Part shown: piece by piece, positions 27,942 through 41,120 of the stretch
Position numbering within the stretch: position 1 is the stretch's first letter
Layout of the letters: each line of letters opens with the position of its first letter
Source: Pogonophryne albipinna
Taxonomy: Eukaryota > Chordata > Actinopteri > Perciformes > Artedidraconidae
NCBI GenBank assembly: GCA_028583405.1
Contig: CM053256.1
Span: 10,924,494 to 10,988,493, forward strand
Reading direction: 5' to 3'
Length of the DNA: 64,000 bases
Translations under genes and position numbers: made by a program
The notes under the pieces: model-generated
Told to the model about the DNA's origin: nothing
What the model saw: only the letters and a program-made list of their open reading frames with translations
Database searches by the model: none

Positions 27942-30369
27942 GCTAAAGTAAAAACATGAGAAATAATGTATGTTAAATGTAATCAAAAGTAAACGGGAAA
28001 AATACAATATAGTGTGTTCAATTCTGTCTATCAAATAGTTTTCAGCATTGGTACCTGTAATAAAAGTGAAATAACCCAGCATCACTGCAGCTGACACTTC
28101 AAAATCTACCACCTGCAGTGTGTCACACTCGCTTCAGATCGGCAGCCACAGATGACGCATTTCAGTAAATATGTTCCAAAGGGTTTGGGCTTATACTTCA
28201 ATCAAAGTCTCCTACCAAACCTGACCTCACTGTGACCTGTACACTGGTTTCATATGGAGGTGGAGATGACAAACTATCTGACAGAAGGGCAAGTATCTGC
28301 CATTTGGGGTCTTTACCTCCAAAATAATAGATTCTGAGTAAGCACATTTTAACCCAAGTTTTAGGAGGAATCCATATTGCTTAATAGATTAAGTCCAGTG
28401 ACATGATCTGAAGCCTCACAATCTGTCACTTTGTCCTTTTCCTTGCTCAGTGAAAATGAATAAACCAGAAGTGTTTTTTATGAAGCAGAACATTTAAAGA
28501 AAACACAGAATGACTGGAGATTGAGGGAGAAATGGGGGAGGGTGAAAAGATGCATTTCTCTCAAAGATTGATAAAAGAGAGATATTTCTGTAACTCCGGG
28601 CTAATTCGCTGAGTAGCGCCAGATCTCACTTGGGATTTACAGGCCTGGCTTCAAAACAATTAGCCGGAGAATGGGAGGCGTTTAAAAGACAAGGAGACGA
28701 GGAGATCTTAATACAGCTGTGGGAATTTCCCCATGGAGGAGTCATTTTTACAACCTCCTTACAGATTCTCACTCTCACTCTAATGCATGCTAGCCAATCT
28801 CCTCTGTCTGGTTTCACAAAGAAGACCATTTTCTGAAAGCTGCTGTAGGGAAAAGAGAAGAGAAAGGGGGAAGGACAGTGCTGTCGACAGAAAGTGAGGA
28901 GAAATAAAAAAATAGAACAATTTGAGAGTGTGAGGTCTGAGAGAGTATTAAGGAGGAAGGGGGTAACTTAGAGAGACAGTAAGAGATAAAACACAATTGG
29001 AAGAAGGGAGCGGGGGGGCGGTGAAGGAAAGAAGAGCAAGCAAAAACAGTGAGACAAACGACAACAAAAAGAGGCAGAAACAGAAAGAAACAACCCAAGC
29101 AATAGATGAGGCTCAGCTTGTGGTTGTCTGGGGATCAGGAAGATTGAACATCCCTCTCTGTTCGTAAGGACTTCCTGCTCACTGCTCTCTGTATGCCGAG
29201 GGCCAATCAGTGAGTCCATCTGTCCGTGGGGGCCAATCAGTCAGAGCACAGAAGAACTAAGTCAGCATGTCCTTGTCCACACAGGTAATCAAAGACAACG
29301 TTAAGCCGCCACCACTGAGAATGCTCTTAGACCAGGGGTTTCCGCGCTGAGGCACTTAACAGCAGAGGCTGCCATGGGGCAGTTTAGCCCCTTTTTACAT
29401 GGTAGCAGCTAACTGGGGGCTGAGTTATTAGTACTCTGTGAACCCTCTTACTCTACCGTGGGGGATAATGCTGCTTCTAATGTGGAAGTTACCATAATTA
29501 CCATTGTGTTAATACCCCTCATGTCAACATTCATGATTAGAGTAAAGCTATGATATATTGAAAGTGCATTATGAGAAGAAAACATATGCCTCACGACAAA
29601 GTCAGCAATTCAAGGTGATAAAATGCAAACCAAAAGCTGCACTCAGCAGTATTTTCAAACAAACAGCAGACCACAATATGTGTAATGTTACAGAGGACCT
29701 TTGTAGTGATAAACCCACAGATAATTATCTTATCTTATCTGCTTTTACGGGCCCACAGCTTTACAGTCTTGTTTAACTCCTAATGCGTTCATTAACCGCT
29801 GATCCAGCCCCAAGAGGAGGTTGTTTTAGCAACAAAGCTACAGTAAACCCGCTGTGCACTATTAGCAGAAATATACTACATATTATCCCAAGTAGTTGGA
29901 CGGGAGTGAAAGAGAACTCAAAGCAAAGTATGTTAATGTTTCTCGGTACCTGCTTGCTAACAACTTTGCCCTAGTATCAATATTTCTAATATGTCAGTGA
30001 GAGCTTGTTGGGCTGTCCTTTCATGGCCAAAATATATAATCAAATAATGCAGATCTATTGTTTGCAGTACTTTTTGACCATGCACACAGTTTGCAACCAC
30101 ATATGATGCTTGCATGTAAACTCTATCTTCCATCTCAAATGACATGATCACATCACAAAGCCAAGAATAACCCCCTTTTGCCATGGGGGTTTGCCATACA
30201 TCAACATTTGTGTAATGCTTGAATCGTGTCGCAAACAGAGAATTACTCAAAAAAAAAACATTAAAAAAAAAAGTAATATGTACTAAGCCTAAACTTACAT
30301 TGTCTCTTTACAAGTGATTTTTTTTAACGCTGTTTAAGTGACTAGGTAGGAAGCATACAGGAGAGGTTT
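27942..30369. other. No gene seen
   Basis: Contains a compositionally balanced block at 28590-28830 that might be conserved non-coding DNA, followed by a purine-rich stretch to 29090. No coding exon recognised. Confidence 0.5.
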
Positions 30370-30629
30370 CTATACTGGCTTGATTGGATGCCAGTAGGAG
30401 GTCAAACTCCTTGTGCTAGTGCTAACCATTACTATAAAGTTATAGCCACAAGTCCCTTTAAAACTGTGGGTTTTCTCCAGAAGTTTTTCCTTGTACGATG
30501 TGAGGGTCTAAGGACAGAGGGTGTCGTATTGTCATACTGATATTTTGTACAAACTGTGAAGTCCACTGAGACAAATGTAACATTTGTGATATTGGGCTAT
30601 ATAAATAAACATTGATTGATTGATTGAAG
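30370..30629 (+). mobile_element. LINE 3' end (L2-like) with ATTG-repeat tail
   Basis: The stretch ending TGATATTGGGCTATATAAAT, then AAACATTGATTGATTGATTGA, has the tandem tetranucleotide tail typical of L2-type non-LTR elements. The upstream part (GTACGATGTGAGGGTCTAAG and following) resembles a common teleost LINE 3' untranslated region as I recall it. Only the 3' end is present, as expected for a 5'-truncated insertion. The left limit is approximate. Confidence 0.65.
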
Positions 30630-32968
30630 TCTACCACAGCCTAACAGTGAAAAATATTATAATTATTTTGTCACTCCAATCTTACACAAAATATTTGCAA
30701 ATAAAAAAAAGGAACAACTTAAACAGTAGTCTCACTGACTCAAAATGTATCACAAAAAGGATGGCACCAATGGCAGAAAATGAAAACGTTTTATTTGGGG
30801 GCTAATACAAGTAGACCTCCATAATAATAGACTATGACATAAGCCGTTAGTTTGTGCACCGAAAAATGTTGTCCAAGTATGTTTTTCTATTAAACAAAAG
30901 CATCTTAAATTGTCCTGTTAACATGTCTTAACTAAAGAGTTAAAAAGACTGGTGTGCTCATATGTAGCATTGTGGCCTTTCAAAATTGTAGCATATTACT
31001 CTTCATTCATTTAAGACTGTGTAGCATTTTGTAACATCATCAGTCTCAATTAAATCATTATGAATATTACTTTTCAAACATATCTTTTGAACATCCTACT
31101 GTATTGTACACATAGAGTACAGCAGATATTTGTGGTGCAGCAGCCCATGGCATCAGACACTCGACTCACACCTCGTCCTCTCAGTGTGATAAATGGACTT
31201 CTCCCTGGAGAGTAAACAACAAAGTCATCCAACCTCAACCCTACCAGTCACTGTCACTTTCACAGATATAGTGGTACAGGTTACGGATAGCGGAACTAAA
31301 CTCATCTGACATTTAGACACATTGCAATAAAAAACATACAACAATGCCACACCAGGTGATGACCTGAGGCCGTGTTCTTACCTGGGTTCATGGAGCAATA
31401 ATGTCATTTTAAATGTTGTCTTTTTTATCATATTTGGGGACTAAGTAGAATAATGTCATGTGTATCTTCTGTAGAATGACTTTAATGTTCTAAAAGACTT
31501 TGTGAAATATGTTTTTCTTTGGCATTATGATACAATGTCAAATATCTGTAGCTTTTGCCTGTTGCTTGCTTTACTTGTGACCCCTGTTTCTATTAGTTGA
31601 TGACTTATGGGAGTTGTGTATTGTCCCATGCTGCTGTAAAATACAAATAAAACCTTCAGAATCATCAACACAAAGATTAAAAAGTGTTTATCTCCTCACA
31701 TACTGGACTTCTGGCTTTTTGTTAACCTGAGGAAATTGAAAACGGTTTAAGTCTGAGCACTACTGTTGTCAGACAACCAATTGGGAGTTCAATAGCTTTT
31801 CTGCCTGTGCATTCTGCTTTTAATTTGGAGTTTCTGTATTATTTGCATGTTAAGGTGTCTCTCACACCGGGGACCAATTAAATGATAAAGCAGTGCTGTT
31901 ACAGGTTTATGGAAATTCACCCTGCAAGCGGCTTGTATTGATAAATGGCGTGGAATTACAGAACAGCAAATAACTGCAGGTGGTGTACATTATTTTTTCC
32001 TTTTTTTTTAATTGATAAGGTTGCAGAGGAAAATGTTGTGTCTCAGTGTGAGTAGCAAACATTTCTCAAGGGTTGTTATGTTTAAAGAGAAAATAATGGA
32101 GAAAATGAAAGAAATGCGGAGGGAAGAAGAGAAGAGGAACACTTGTTCTCACTAACTAATTCAAACGCTCAACAGCGTGTTCAGCTCAGCTCCTGAGTGA
32201 GAAATACAGTCTCTTATTTCGGCATCCAAAATCATTAAAGCTGTGTTAAACAATATGTTTTGCATTGAATAGGATGCTCCCTGAATCAACAGCCCTCTCT
32301 GCAGCTCAGCTCATTGTCCTGCTTTGCCTGACAAACATAAGACATAATAATAACATTAAATATAAGAGAAGGAACTACAGTGATAAAACAACTTTTAAAC
32401 TGAATGAAGTGATTCAAATCAGCACAAAGCAGTATACCTCTTATAACAGAAGTTTATAATGGTGAGGGTTTGATTTAGGGAAAATCCGTTGCACCAAGAT
32501 ATGAGAGTTGTTGATGTTAGTAATTATTGGCAGATTTGTGTGTGATACAGCCTTCCTATCCCTTAATTAAAGAACAACAACATCAAAGTACAAAGGAAGC
32601 AATTGATTAATACTTTTTGAATTAATAATAGGCTAATGCTCAAATCAGCTGTATATGTTAGCTAGCTTTCACACTCAGGGTTTCTGCCAGTTAATTAAAA
32701 TAAAGGGCTAGGCCGTGGTTGTATAAAGTTAACTGGATACAGTGTTGGAGGTAAGACCCCATTGATGCCGATGAAAGTTGCTCAGTGGTGCATGAAGCCC
32801 AAATAGCCTGACTATCGAGTACAACATTATTAGGATCTTCCCAACATATTCTATATCCATAGGGCCCATAGAGCATGCTTTATCTCCAGTTTCCAACCAA
32901 TACGTCATATCCGGTCTAGGCTCACTTAAGGTGGGCTGACTTTTAAGGTCGGCCAGATATTATCTTTT
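30630..32968. other. No gene seen
   Basis: AT-rich sequence without recognisable features. Confidence 0.55.
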
Positions 32969-33780
32969 TCAAGGTTCAAGGTTCAAGGTTCTTTATTGTC
33001 AAACTAACATAGCTACAGAGTAATTATGTCGTTGAAAATCTTAGGTCACAGGCTTCTACAACAATGCAACACAATAATACAGATAAGCAGACAATATTAA
33101 AATATACTATATTAAAAGTAATACAAAAAGAAAAACAGTTTTAAAAAGTGAGAGAAAAAAAAGTGGAATAGTGCAATACGAGTCTATATACAAGTTATTG
33201 GAATGATATATTAGATAATAGATACATAATTACTAAGTAGCAGATGAATGTTATGAAACAGTTTCAGCAGTTCAGTTGTTCAACAGTCTTATTGCCTGCG
33301 GGATGAAGCTGTCTCTGAATCTGGTTGTTTTTGTCCGGATGCTGCGGTAACGCCTGCCAGACGGCAGCAGACTGAACAGTTTGTAGCTGGGGTGATGGGG
33401 GTCTTTTATAATCCTGAGGGATTTCTTCCTGAGCCGCTGGGAGTAAAGGTCCTCCATGGTTGGCCGCTCCGTCCTGGTGATGTTCTGTGCAGTTTTCACC
33501 ACCCTCTGTAAAGCCTTACGATTAAGGGCGGTGCAGCTGCTGTACCAGGCCGTGATGCAGTCAGGATACTCTCTATGGTGCACCTGTAGAAGTTGCAAAG
33601 TATCCTGGAGTCCATGTTGAACCTCCTCAGCCTGCGGAGGATGAAGAGCCGCTGTCGAGCTTTCTTGGTGATGGTGGTGGTGTGAAGAGTCCATGTCAGG
33701 TCCTCAGTGATGTGGACCCCAAGGAACCTGAAGTTGCTTACTCTCTCCACCGTAATGCCATTGATGGCGATGGGGGCGTG
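32969..33780 (-). mobile_element. 5'-truncated non-LTR retrotransposon (LINE)
   Basis: Read on the minus strand it contains the end of a reverse-transcriptase ORF, then a short 3' UTR, then a tandem (AACCTTG)n tail at 32969-32992. The tail-side position and minus-strand coding agree. The 5' end is cut at about 33780. The family is of the jockey superfamily type (L2/CR1/Rex1-like); the exact clade cannot be set here. Confidence 0.88.
33272..33778 (-). pseudogene. C-terminal end of LINE reverse transcriptase ORF2, frameshifted
   Basis: The frame contains MERVSNFRFLGVHITEDLTW and ARQRLFILRRLRRF, then in a second frame CITAWYSSCTALNRKALQRV, KLFSLLPSGRRYRS and a terminal SFIPQAIRLLNN. This is the typical C-terminal tail of fish LINE reverse transcriptases. 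The join between the two frames, near 33560 after TIESILT, looks like a small deletion of about four bases. The polymerase core (FADD-type motif) is absent because the copy is 5'-truncated. Confidence 0.88.
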
Positions 33781-36700
33781 TGCAAGTAAATACTATAGTG
33801 GCTTTTTCATAGTCTAAAATCTATATGACCTTATAGGAAGAAGCAGTTTGTACCATATTTTGAGGGATTACTGATATCGTCTTTATTCTTGAGTGTTTCT
33901 GCACGAAAACTAACCTTTGTTATTTCCTCATCATAGTCCCCCGTGTACTGTATCGACACTGGGACAAAACAGTGCTTGGTTTGTAAAAAAATTACATATA
34001 CAGTACAGTACCAGCATACACCGGTCCTACAGTATATGAATGATACGTGTCAATTGTTGGTTTATGAAACTACAGTCACACGCAACTACAGTTTCATACA
34101 AAGTGGCTCTTCCCAAATAACAAGATCACCAATTCATATAATATCATGTTGAATTTGTATGAAGCTTCATCCACTTAGAAGAAACTGACAGGCACAGAAA
34201 CAGACAGACCAAAACATACACACATTCACATTAACACTCACACACAGACATGAGTCAGAAAGGCCTCTTGATGTTCTCATCAAGCCAGAAGGCACAGCAG
34301 GGACTGACGACTCACTGTCAAGAGACAAATCAGCACACAGACACGCACAAACACACACTCACAGGACAGCAAGAGTAATGTCTAAATATTTCCCCCTGAA
34401 AAGCAGGAGTTCTTTCATCAAAAAGTTAATCGTTCGTGATTCAGTATGTGGAAAATTGACAAAAAGACAGAAGGGCGCATGTAAAGAGATGCTTTTATGT
34501 CAGTGGGTCATTGGAAAGAGACAGGATGCACATATTGTCCTCTCATTTCATCATAAATCAGAGTGAAAGATAATACATTAATAATAATACTAGAATGTGT
34601 CATGTTAAATATATGTAGATAAATACAGTGCAGTTTAGTGATGGCAAACCCTAATAAGACATGGTCCACCCCCACAGGTGATTTCCCTTCCTCTGGATAA
34701 TTAGACTCTCCTCTGGACTGTGTGGGCGTACACTCTCTTAGCTTTCTCTAACCTGCTGATGTGGGACAAATTACACCTTTACTATTCTTATTGGTACATG
34801 GAGTGTGGTGACCTTGTGTAATTCCTGGCATAAGTCCTCCCACCTTCCAATTGAGCAGAGGTTTAATCAGCCATAACTATAACAATGTGTGGGTTTGCAG
34901 GACTATATCCGACACATTTATTTTAAAGAGAGCTGAAGTGAACAATTGAAAATCAATTACTCTTCAGAATATTATTCTTACTCTCTCTTCCCCCCCCCGG
35001 CCTTAATACTGAAATGGTGTACTCTCTAAAATGCTCAATTGCACGTATATAATAACAGTAATGTATTCAATTCATCAAATTAAACCTGGGTGTCTCATTT
35101 ATGATCTATTTCTGCTCTACTGTAAAAGCGACTGAGGCCACTCTTTTATAAACTCTTGAATCCATCGGTTTCATTTTGTAGGAAAACATAACATTTGTTT
35201 GCTATAAAATGTACCTTTACCTGTCACCTCTTACACATGCCAGGCTGTATAGTGTGTCTTGTATTAGCATGCAAATTGTGACAAAAACACCAGCTTAACT
35301 TCAGGGCTATATTGTATAAAATGGAAGAGCCTTTATATAAGTTGCACACTCAATTCTGGCTCTTCGATAAGTCTTTGTTTGATTTCTCTGGCACCTGGCA
35401 ACACATTGGAGCAGCTTCAGAACATTTTCTTGCAATGGAAGAAGCACAACGACTTTGTACACCGCTGACTTAGAGGAATGACTGTAGAATTTGTGTCAGG
35501 CCGCACTGCTATGAAATATATTGTCTGTGACACTCTTGCCAAAGTGCTCTCTCCACAGGTGGCTTCACACAACAGCCCAGTGAGGGTGGCATGTGCTTTT
35601 GACCTTCATCTTTCCAGCTCATGAACTCTGACAGGAGAGGCCGGTGTTTCTATTTCAAGTCCTTTACAAAGCATAAATGAGAGAGGGATAGTGTAAACTC
35701 AGGCTGCCGTGTGCTCTGATAACTCTAAACTGGCTTTAGATCAATATTACAACCTTAGCTATAGTAAAGTGATGCAACGAGCTGACAGAACGGACTGACT
35801 AATAGGGATGGCCTGTCTCCACTCTGACAGCAGATGTTGGAGAGCTGATCTGCTGTGGATCTGATATCATCAGCACGCTCTTCTCTGTGCGTTTCTGTAA
35901 GCTGTATAAGACTATGGTACATTAATCAATAGCAAGGATTGACTTTTGCTTAGATTTTAGGAGTACAAATGCAATTATTTAATCTCATTGATATCTTTAA
36001 CGCTTAAAATGACTTCAAGACCAAAGCATCAGTTATTAAAGTTGGTTTGTGGCCTTACTGTTTAAGATTGAATATGTGTTTGCCTTGGTGAGAAATTCTC
36101 ATTGAAGTAGACCACCTTAACAAACTTAGGTTTTTATGAATAATCAATAAATATCAGCATTTTTTTTAATCAGTAAAACTCTTATCAACCAGCTGACAAA
36201 TTGACACTAGTAGATACATATTGCAGTGTTGCCCACACATACTGTTTTGTGAGTTTGAAAGCCCAATCAAAATGTTTGTTTGAAAAACGTCTATATTAAA
36301 TAAAACCCTGTGTCAGGTTATTTGACATGGTTGAGCAAACAAGGCGACAAAGAGATATAACAAATGAAGAGAAAAGGGTCAAATCTTGCTGTGTTTGGTG
36401 GTGCTAGGTAAAGACAAAGGATTGGATTTTTAGCAAACAGATTTAAGGAAACTCAAAACCAGTAGCTATCTGACAGATAGTGAGATTTCGCTGTTACGTG
36501 GATTGGGTTTTTTCAAGATGCTAGCAAAGCAACACAGTACATAGAATAAGCAATGAAGTGTCATTTAGATCGGACCACCGTGTTTAACTAAATGTCTATA
36601 TTTGTTACAGTTAGGGTGGAAAATGACATCAGACATAAACATATTTACCGATTTCACGTGTCTCCACAATTCAAATCAACCACCAGTTGTCTACCCAGAA

Positions 36701-37362
36701 GTGATTGTTGATTCATGGTGATTCTGTCCAACATAGATTAAGAGATAATATGTACAGAAAGGTGCATTTTGAATTATTTCACAAATAAACTTTTGCCGAG
36801 GGCATCAACATGAGCACACTTCATGGTAGAGAGAGGGATGAAGGAGAGAAGTGATGAGGATGGTGAATGACATCCTAATCAGAAAAGTGTGTACAACTAG
36901 AGAACAAGGCCAAGCCATAAATGTAATGGTCTCAGTTCTACAATGATTTATTCCTCTTATTTCTACATGTTATTTGCATATTTGATATATTTTCAAGGCT
37001 GGTCAGTTCTTTCATATATTGTTGATTGTTATGGTTCATAATTTATCTTGCAAGTAGCATGTTTTATTAGGAACACTACAGAGGGTTCCATTTTCACGTG
37101 ACTTGTACCTTATGCTATAAGACTCTTTTTATGGCGAAATGAATTAAACTCTGTATGTAAAGCTCTTCTGCCTATGTGTTATACAAATGATGTTTGAGTC
37201 AGATTGACTAAAGGTGAAACAGGCAGGACCTGTTACATTTATTCAGCAGGCGTCCTTTAATTCTGTCATCTCAACAGCTTTAGACACTCTCCTGCCCAAG
37301 CTTGTATGTGCGCGTGTGTGTCTTGGCTTCAGCATGTGTCTGTTGGGGGAAAGGGGAAGGGT

Positions 37363-37363
<1 letters not shown>
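33781..37363. other. No gene seen
   Basis: AT-rich single-copy-looking sequence; no exon or element recognised. Confidence 0.55.

Positions 37364-37425
<62 letters not shown>
37364..37425. repeat. (GT)31 microsatellite
   Basis: Uninterrupted GT dinucleotides. Confidence 0.98.
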
Positions 37426-37426
<1 letters not shown>

Positions 37427-38869
37427 TAGCTAAGGAGGAAACTCAGGGAGACAGTTGCCACCATCATTACAGCACCCTACAGTAAAGTATCGATCTCTTG
37501 TTTCAGCAGCTTTTCTTTCTCCCTCTCCCCTCTCCTCTGTTTCTTGCTGCTCTTCATCCATCTCTTTTACACCATTTGTGCCCCTTTATTTAATAAGATG
37601 TTGTATTCCTTTTTCTATTTACTTCTATTTAATATCTTCCCAAACCATCATAAAATGTAATCTCCCCCTGTCTTTCTACCCTCTTCCTCTCTCTTTTTTT
37701 TCATCTCCTCAATTATTTCTCCCTCGTTCCATCCTCACCCCTCCTCATGCTGTTTTCCCTGTCCTTGCTTCCCCCTCTTCCTGACTCCTACAGATGTTAA
37801 CCTTGTAGCGCAGTTTCCTCAGGTTGGAGAGCCACACACACACAGAAAAGAGCCGGTTCAGAGCTCAATACCTCCACCCTCAGGTGATGAAGTGAACTTT
37901 CCTCTCGCAGCTTGACGGTAATAAAATCAAAACTTGATGATTCATGGATTTTTACAGCAGCGCTACAGAGTGCTGTAAATCATTTTAAGATATCATTCAC
38001 ATAAACTTTGGCACAGAATCATGGTTCCTATGCAGACAGAGATGTATAGTATCGCGATGTTGCTCTCATGAGTCTCTGAACACTTTGAAGGGAACTTAAA
38101 AACCTTTTATTCAATCTCTTATTTCAATACAGCTGAAATACAATGCTGTGAGAGAGACACAGTCTGACTGACTGATAGATTGATTAAAGGGGCTTGAAAA
38201 ACATCTGTGAAATGATCCGTGTCTCAATGGAGTTTCTTGGTGCTGAGACAATAAATTATCCGTGCAGGCATATTATTAATGAAAGTAATTACACTGAGAC
38301 AAAACACAACAACAATAAACAAGCTTTATGCTAAATAAAATCAGAACAAGGGAAAATGATGCAAGACTATTCTCTTAGCTAATGAACTTAGCTCTCCATG
38401 TTGCAATACAAGTGGCCTTGTTGTTAAACTTCAACATTATCTTAACTGGTAACTTTCAGGGTTAGATCGGTCCTCTGATAAAAGGCTGTTTACAGTTTTG
38501 TTTTTTCTGCTATATCACATTCCACAAGTCCAGACAGGTTACCACATCAATCAAGACAAATACCAAAAGTCATCCTAACTTAAATGACTTCTAAACAAGA
38601 ATCACGGCCATGGTGTTTGCTTACATTAACTTTCACTATGAAAACACAGCCTTAATGAAAATCATAAACACCTTGTATTTGTTTAAGAGCACTTGTTAGG
38701 TGCTTTTCTTATTACTGTATTAGAGAAAGAAATTCAGTAATATTGATAAGGCAGGGGAGGAGGAGGAAAAGAAGGAGACAAAGAATGGATTAAAAAGAGG
38801 GGAGAAAGGAGAGGCAATAATGCGAAGGGACAGGAGCAAGAGGAGGTGGCAGAAGAAAATAAAGGAGTG
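37426..38869. other. No gene seen
   Basis: Pyrimidine-rich at 37500-37790, ending CTCCTACAG, then unremarkable sequence and a purine-rich stretch at 38750-38870. Confidence 0.5.
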
Positions 38870-38874
38870 AAGAG

Positions 38875-39401
38875 TGTTAGGGAATAATTTGCTTAGGTAT
38901 TCAACCTTCGACCCAGTTCATCGTTTTCTCTCTTTACTCTTTTCCCATGGCATAGTTCTACGGCCTTGGGTATTGCTGCTATCTCCCTTAAGGAGGGGCT
39001 GCCCTAGCATTTTGTTGTGGTTACCAGTTTGTGACCGGGCAACTCTCGATCAGAGATAGTTATTGTTATGGGACACCTGGAACACATCCTTCTCGGGTGT
39101 AGATGACCCCGAGCCATAAGCGACAACAAATGTGATTCAGTGTCCTCAGCTGTTTAGTCTATCTATTGAAGAATGTTGATTATTACACTCCGAACTAGTT
39201 AAAACCTGGAACTACAGGAGGGTTCTTCAGAATTGATTGTGGCATCTCAACCGTGTGGTCAGACCGTGGCCCGTGACATGTCTTTTGAATTCTCCGGCCG
39301 AAGCTCCAAATAAACCGTCAGTGTTTGCCATCAAAGCTCCAGCTCTCCTCGTGTCTCTATGAGTCCTCCTGACTCCAATTGCGTCAGAAGTTTCCCCCAC
39401 A
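38875..39401 (+). mobile_element. Solo LTR of an LTR retroelement
   Basis: A 527-bp unit begins TGTTAGGGAATAATTTG and ends CCCCCACA, so it has the TG..CA edges of an LTR. It is bounded by the perfect 5-bp duplication AAGAG (38870-38874 and 39402-39406). A polyadenylation signal AATAAA is at 39309-39314 in the 3' third, followed by pyrimidine-rich CTCTCCTCGTGTCTC. No internal coding region or second LTR is present, so this is the usual product of LTR-LTR recombination. A 5-bp duplication fits Gypsy or an endogenous retrovirus; the lineage is undecided. Confidence 0.85.
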
Positions 39402-40237
39402 AAGAGGAGTATTAACGGAAAAAAGGGGTGAGAGAATTAAAAGGAGAATGTGAAAGAACAGTAGCTCATGGTAAGTGAGGTGTGTCTGTGTGGCTAGGTG
39501 TGTGTGTGTGCGTAAGAGAGAGAGGGAGAAAGTGTGTGTTGTCAGTTTCTGCTCCTTCACTGTCAGCCTGCATCAGTTGAAACACTGAAATTGGCATTTT
39601 CCCTGGAACAACATACACATGCACAAATACACACACTTACTTGTTGTTAATGGCACATTTTAGAGAGAAGTTTTTCTATTTCTGCAATAAAGAAGTTTAC
39701 TTTAACAATCCTCATTATTCTGAACACCCACAAAGACGTGGAGTGTGATGCTGCTGTTTATAAATTAACTTCCTGCATCTCCCTGGACCCATTTAAATGA
39801 TTGATGTCTTTTACTGGGTTTAATGTTGTTGAAGTGTTTTTGTTGTTACCAGCAAATATCAATAAATCCTTACAATTTATTTAACATTTACATTTTACTG
39901 TAATAGGTGTTAGGTACATCCCAGCTGGTTCATATTTAATGGGACACTTAAATGAATGAAAGTCAGGAAGAAATTAAATTCCTGCAGATTTTCAAGCCGT
40001 TAGCAATAACATCTCTACAATCAACTAACCCTTCATAAAAGAGACTACAAATAATCCCTGCAATGCCCCTGGTAGCTCCACTTCAAATAGCTATCATGCA
40101 CAAGTGCACGCGCACACACACATAAATACACACACACACACACATTTGAATACAAAGGGATAAACAAACATGTGCATAAAACACACACAAATAAGTTTTC
40201 AGGGACACACCTCTTCTGGCAGCAGATCAAGCGAAGA

Positions 40238-40238
<1 letters not shown>

Positions 40239-40285
<47 letters not shown>
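40239..40285. repeat. (TG)23 microsatellite
   Basis: Uninterrupted TG dinucleotides. Confidence 0.98.
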
Positions 40286-40288
<3 letters not shown>

Positions 40289-41041
40289 GTGCTTGTTTAG
40301 TGAGTAAAAGGAAGGGCTTCTTGGACAAATCAAGTCTAAATAATCTTCCTATCCTGGCTGTCCAGATACCGACGCGGTGTCCCATGTGGCTTCATTACTG
40401 TTGCCGCTAATTAAGCAGCTCCAAATAAACACCATCTTCTGCCTTCATTAATGCAAACACAGCAGCATCAACACATGCTTCAACTGGATGTATGTGTTGA
40501 TGCCGACATGGATAACTAACTAAATATATTATATCCAGTTGATAGGGTAGAAAATTAACACTAAAGATAATATGAAGTATTTATTATTCCTTGTAGAGTT
40601 TATATTCCCATATGTTTACAATTACCATATTTTTGCATTCTCTACCTCCATATGGCTAGTGACGTAATAAAGACGCCAGCCTTTCATTTGCGGATATGAA
40701 TCTGTAGAATATAATCAATATAACATAAAGGCAAACGATTTTTTAAATACAAATTATATTAAGTTTACTTAACCCTACTATAGCAACAATTATAGATTTT
40801 GAATATTTTAAATGATAAATCCATATTCACGCTAGTCTGGAAAACAGCAGTACTTTCATTAAAAACTAACAATGTTGACATGTTTATCAGGAAAAATGAC
40901 TGTTCATCGTCATTATCTTAAAAAGAAGAATCATGAGTATAGCAGGAGCTCCAACATTTATTGATATTTAAACATTATAGTTAGCTGCAGCCTTACCAAA
41001 TGTGTATTTGTATTGTAATTTAAAGGTATGGCATGTTACTA

Positions 41042-41120
41042 CAATTTCATTTCATTTCAAACTTTTATTCAACCAGATTGTCCCTTGAGATCATAGATCT
41101 CTTTTTCAAGGGAGACCTGC
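41042..41120 (-). mobile_element. LINE 3' tail, minus strand
   Basis: TTTCATTTCATTTC followed by TTTTATTCAACCAGATTGTC and CTCTTTTTCAAGGGAGACCT is, in reverse complement, the 3' end of a common teleost L2-type LINE with a GAAAT repeat tail, as recalled. Only the tail is present. Confidence 0.6.
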
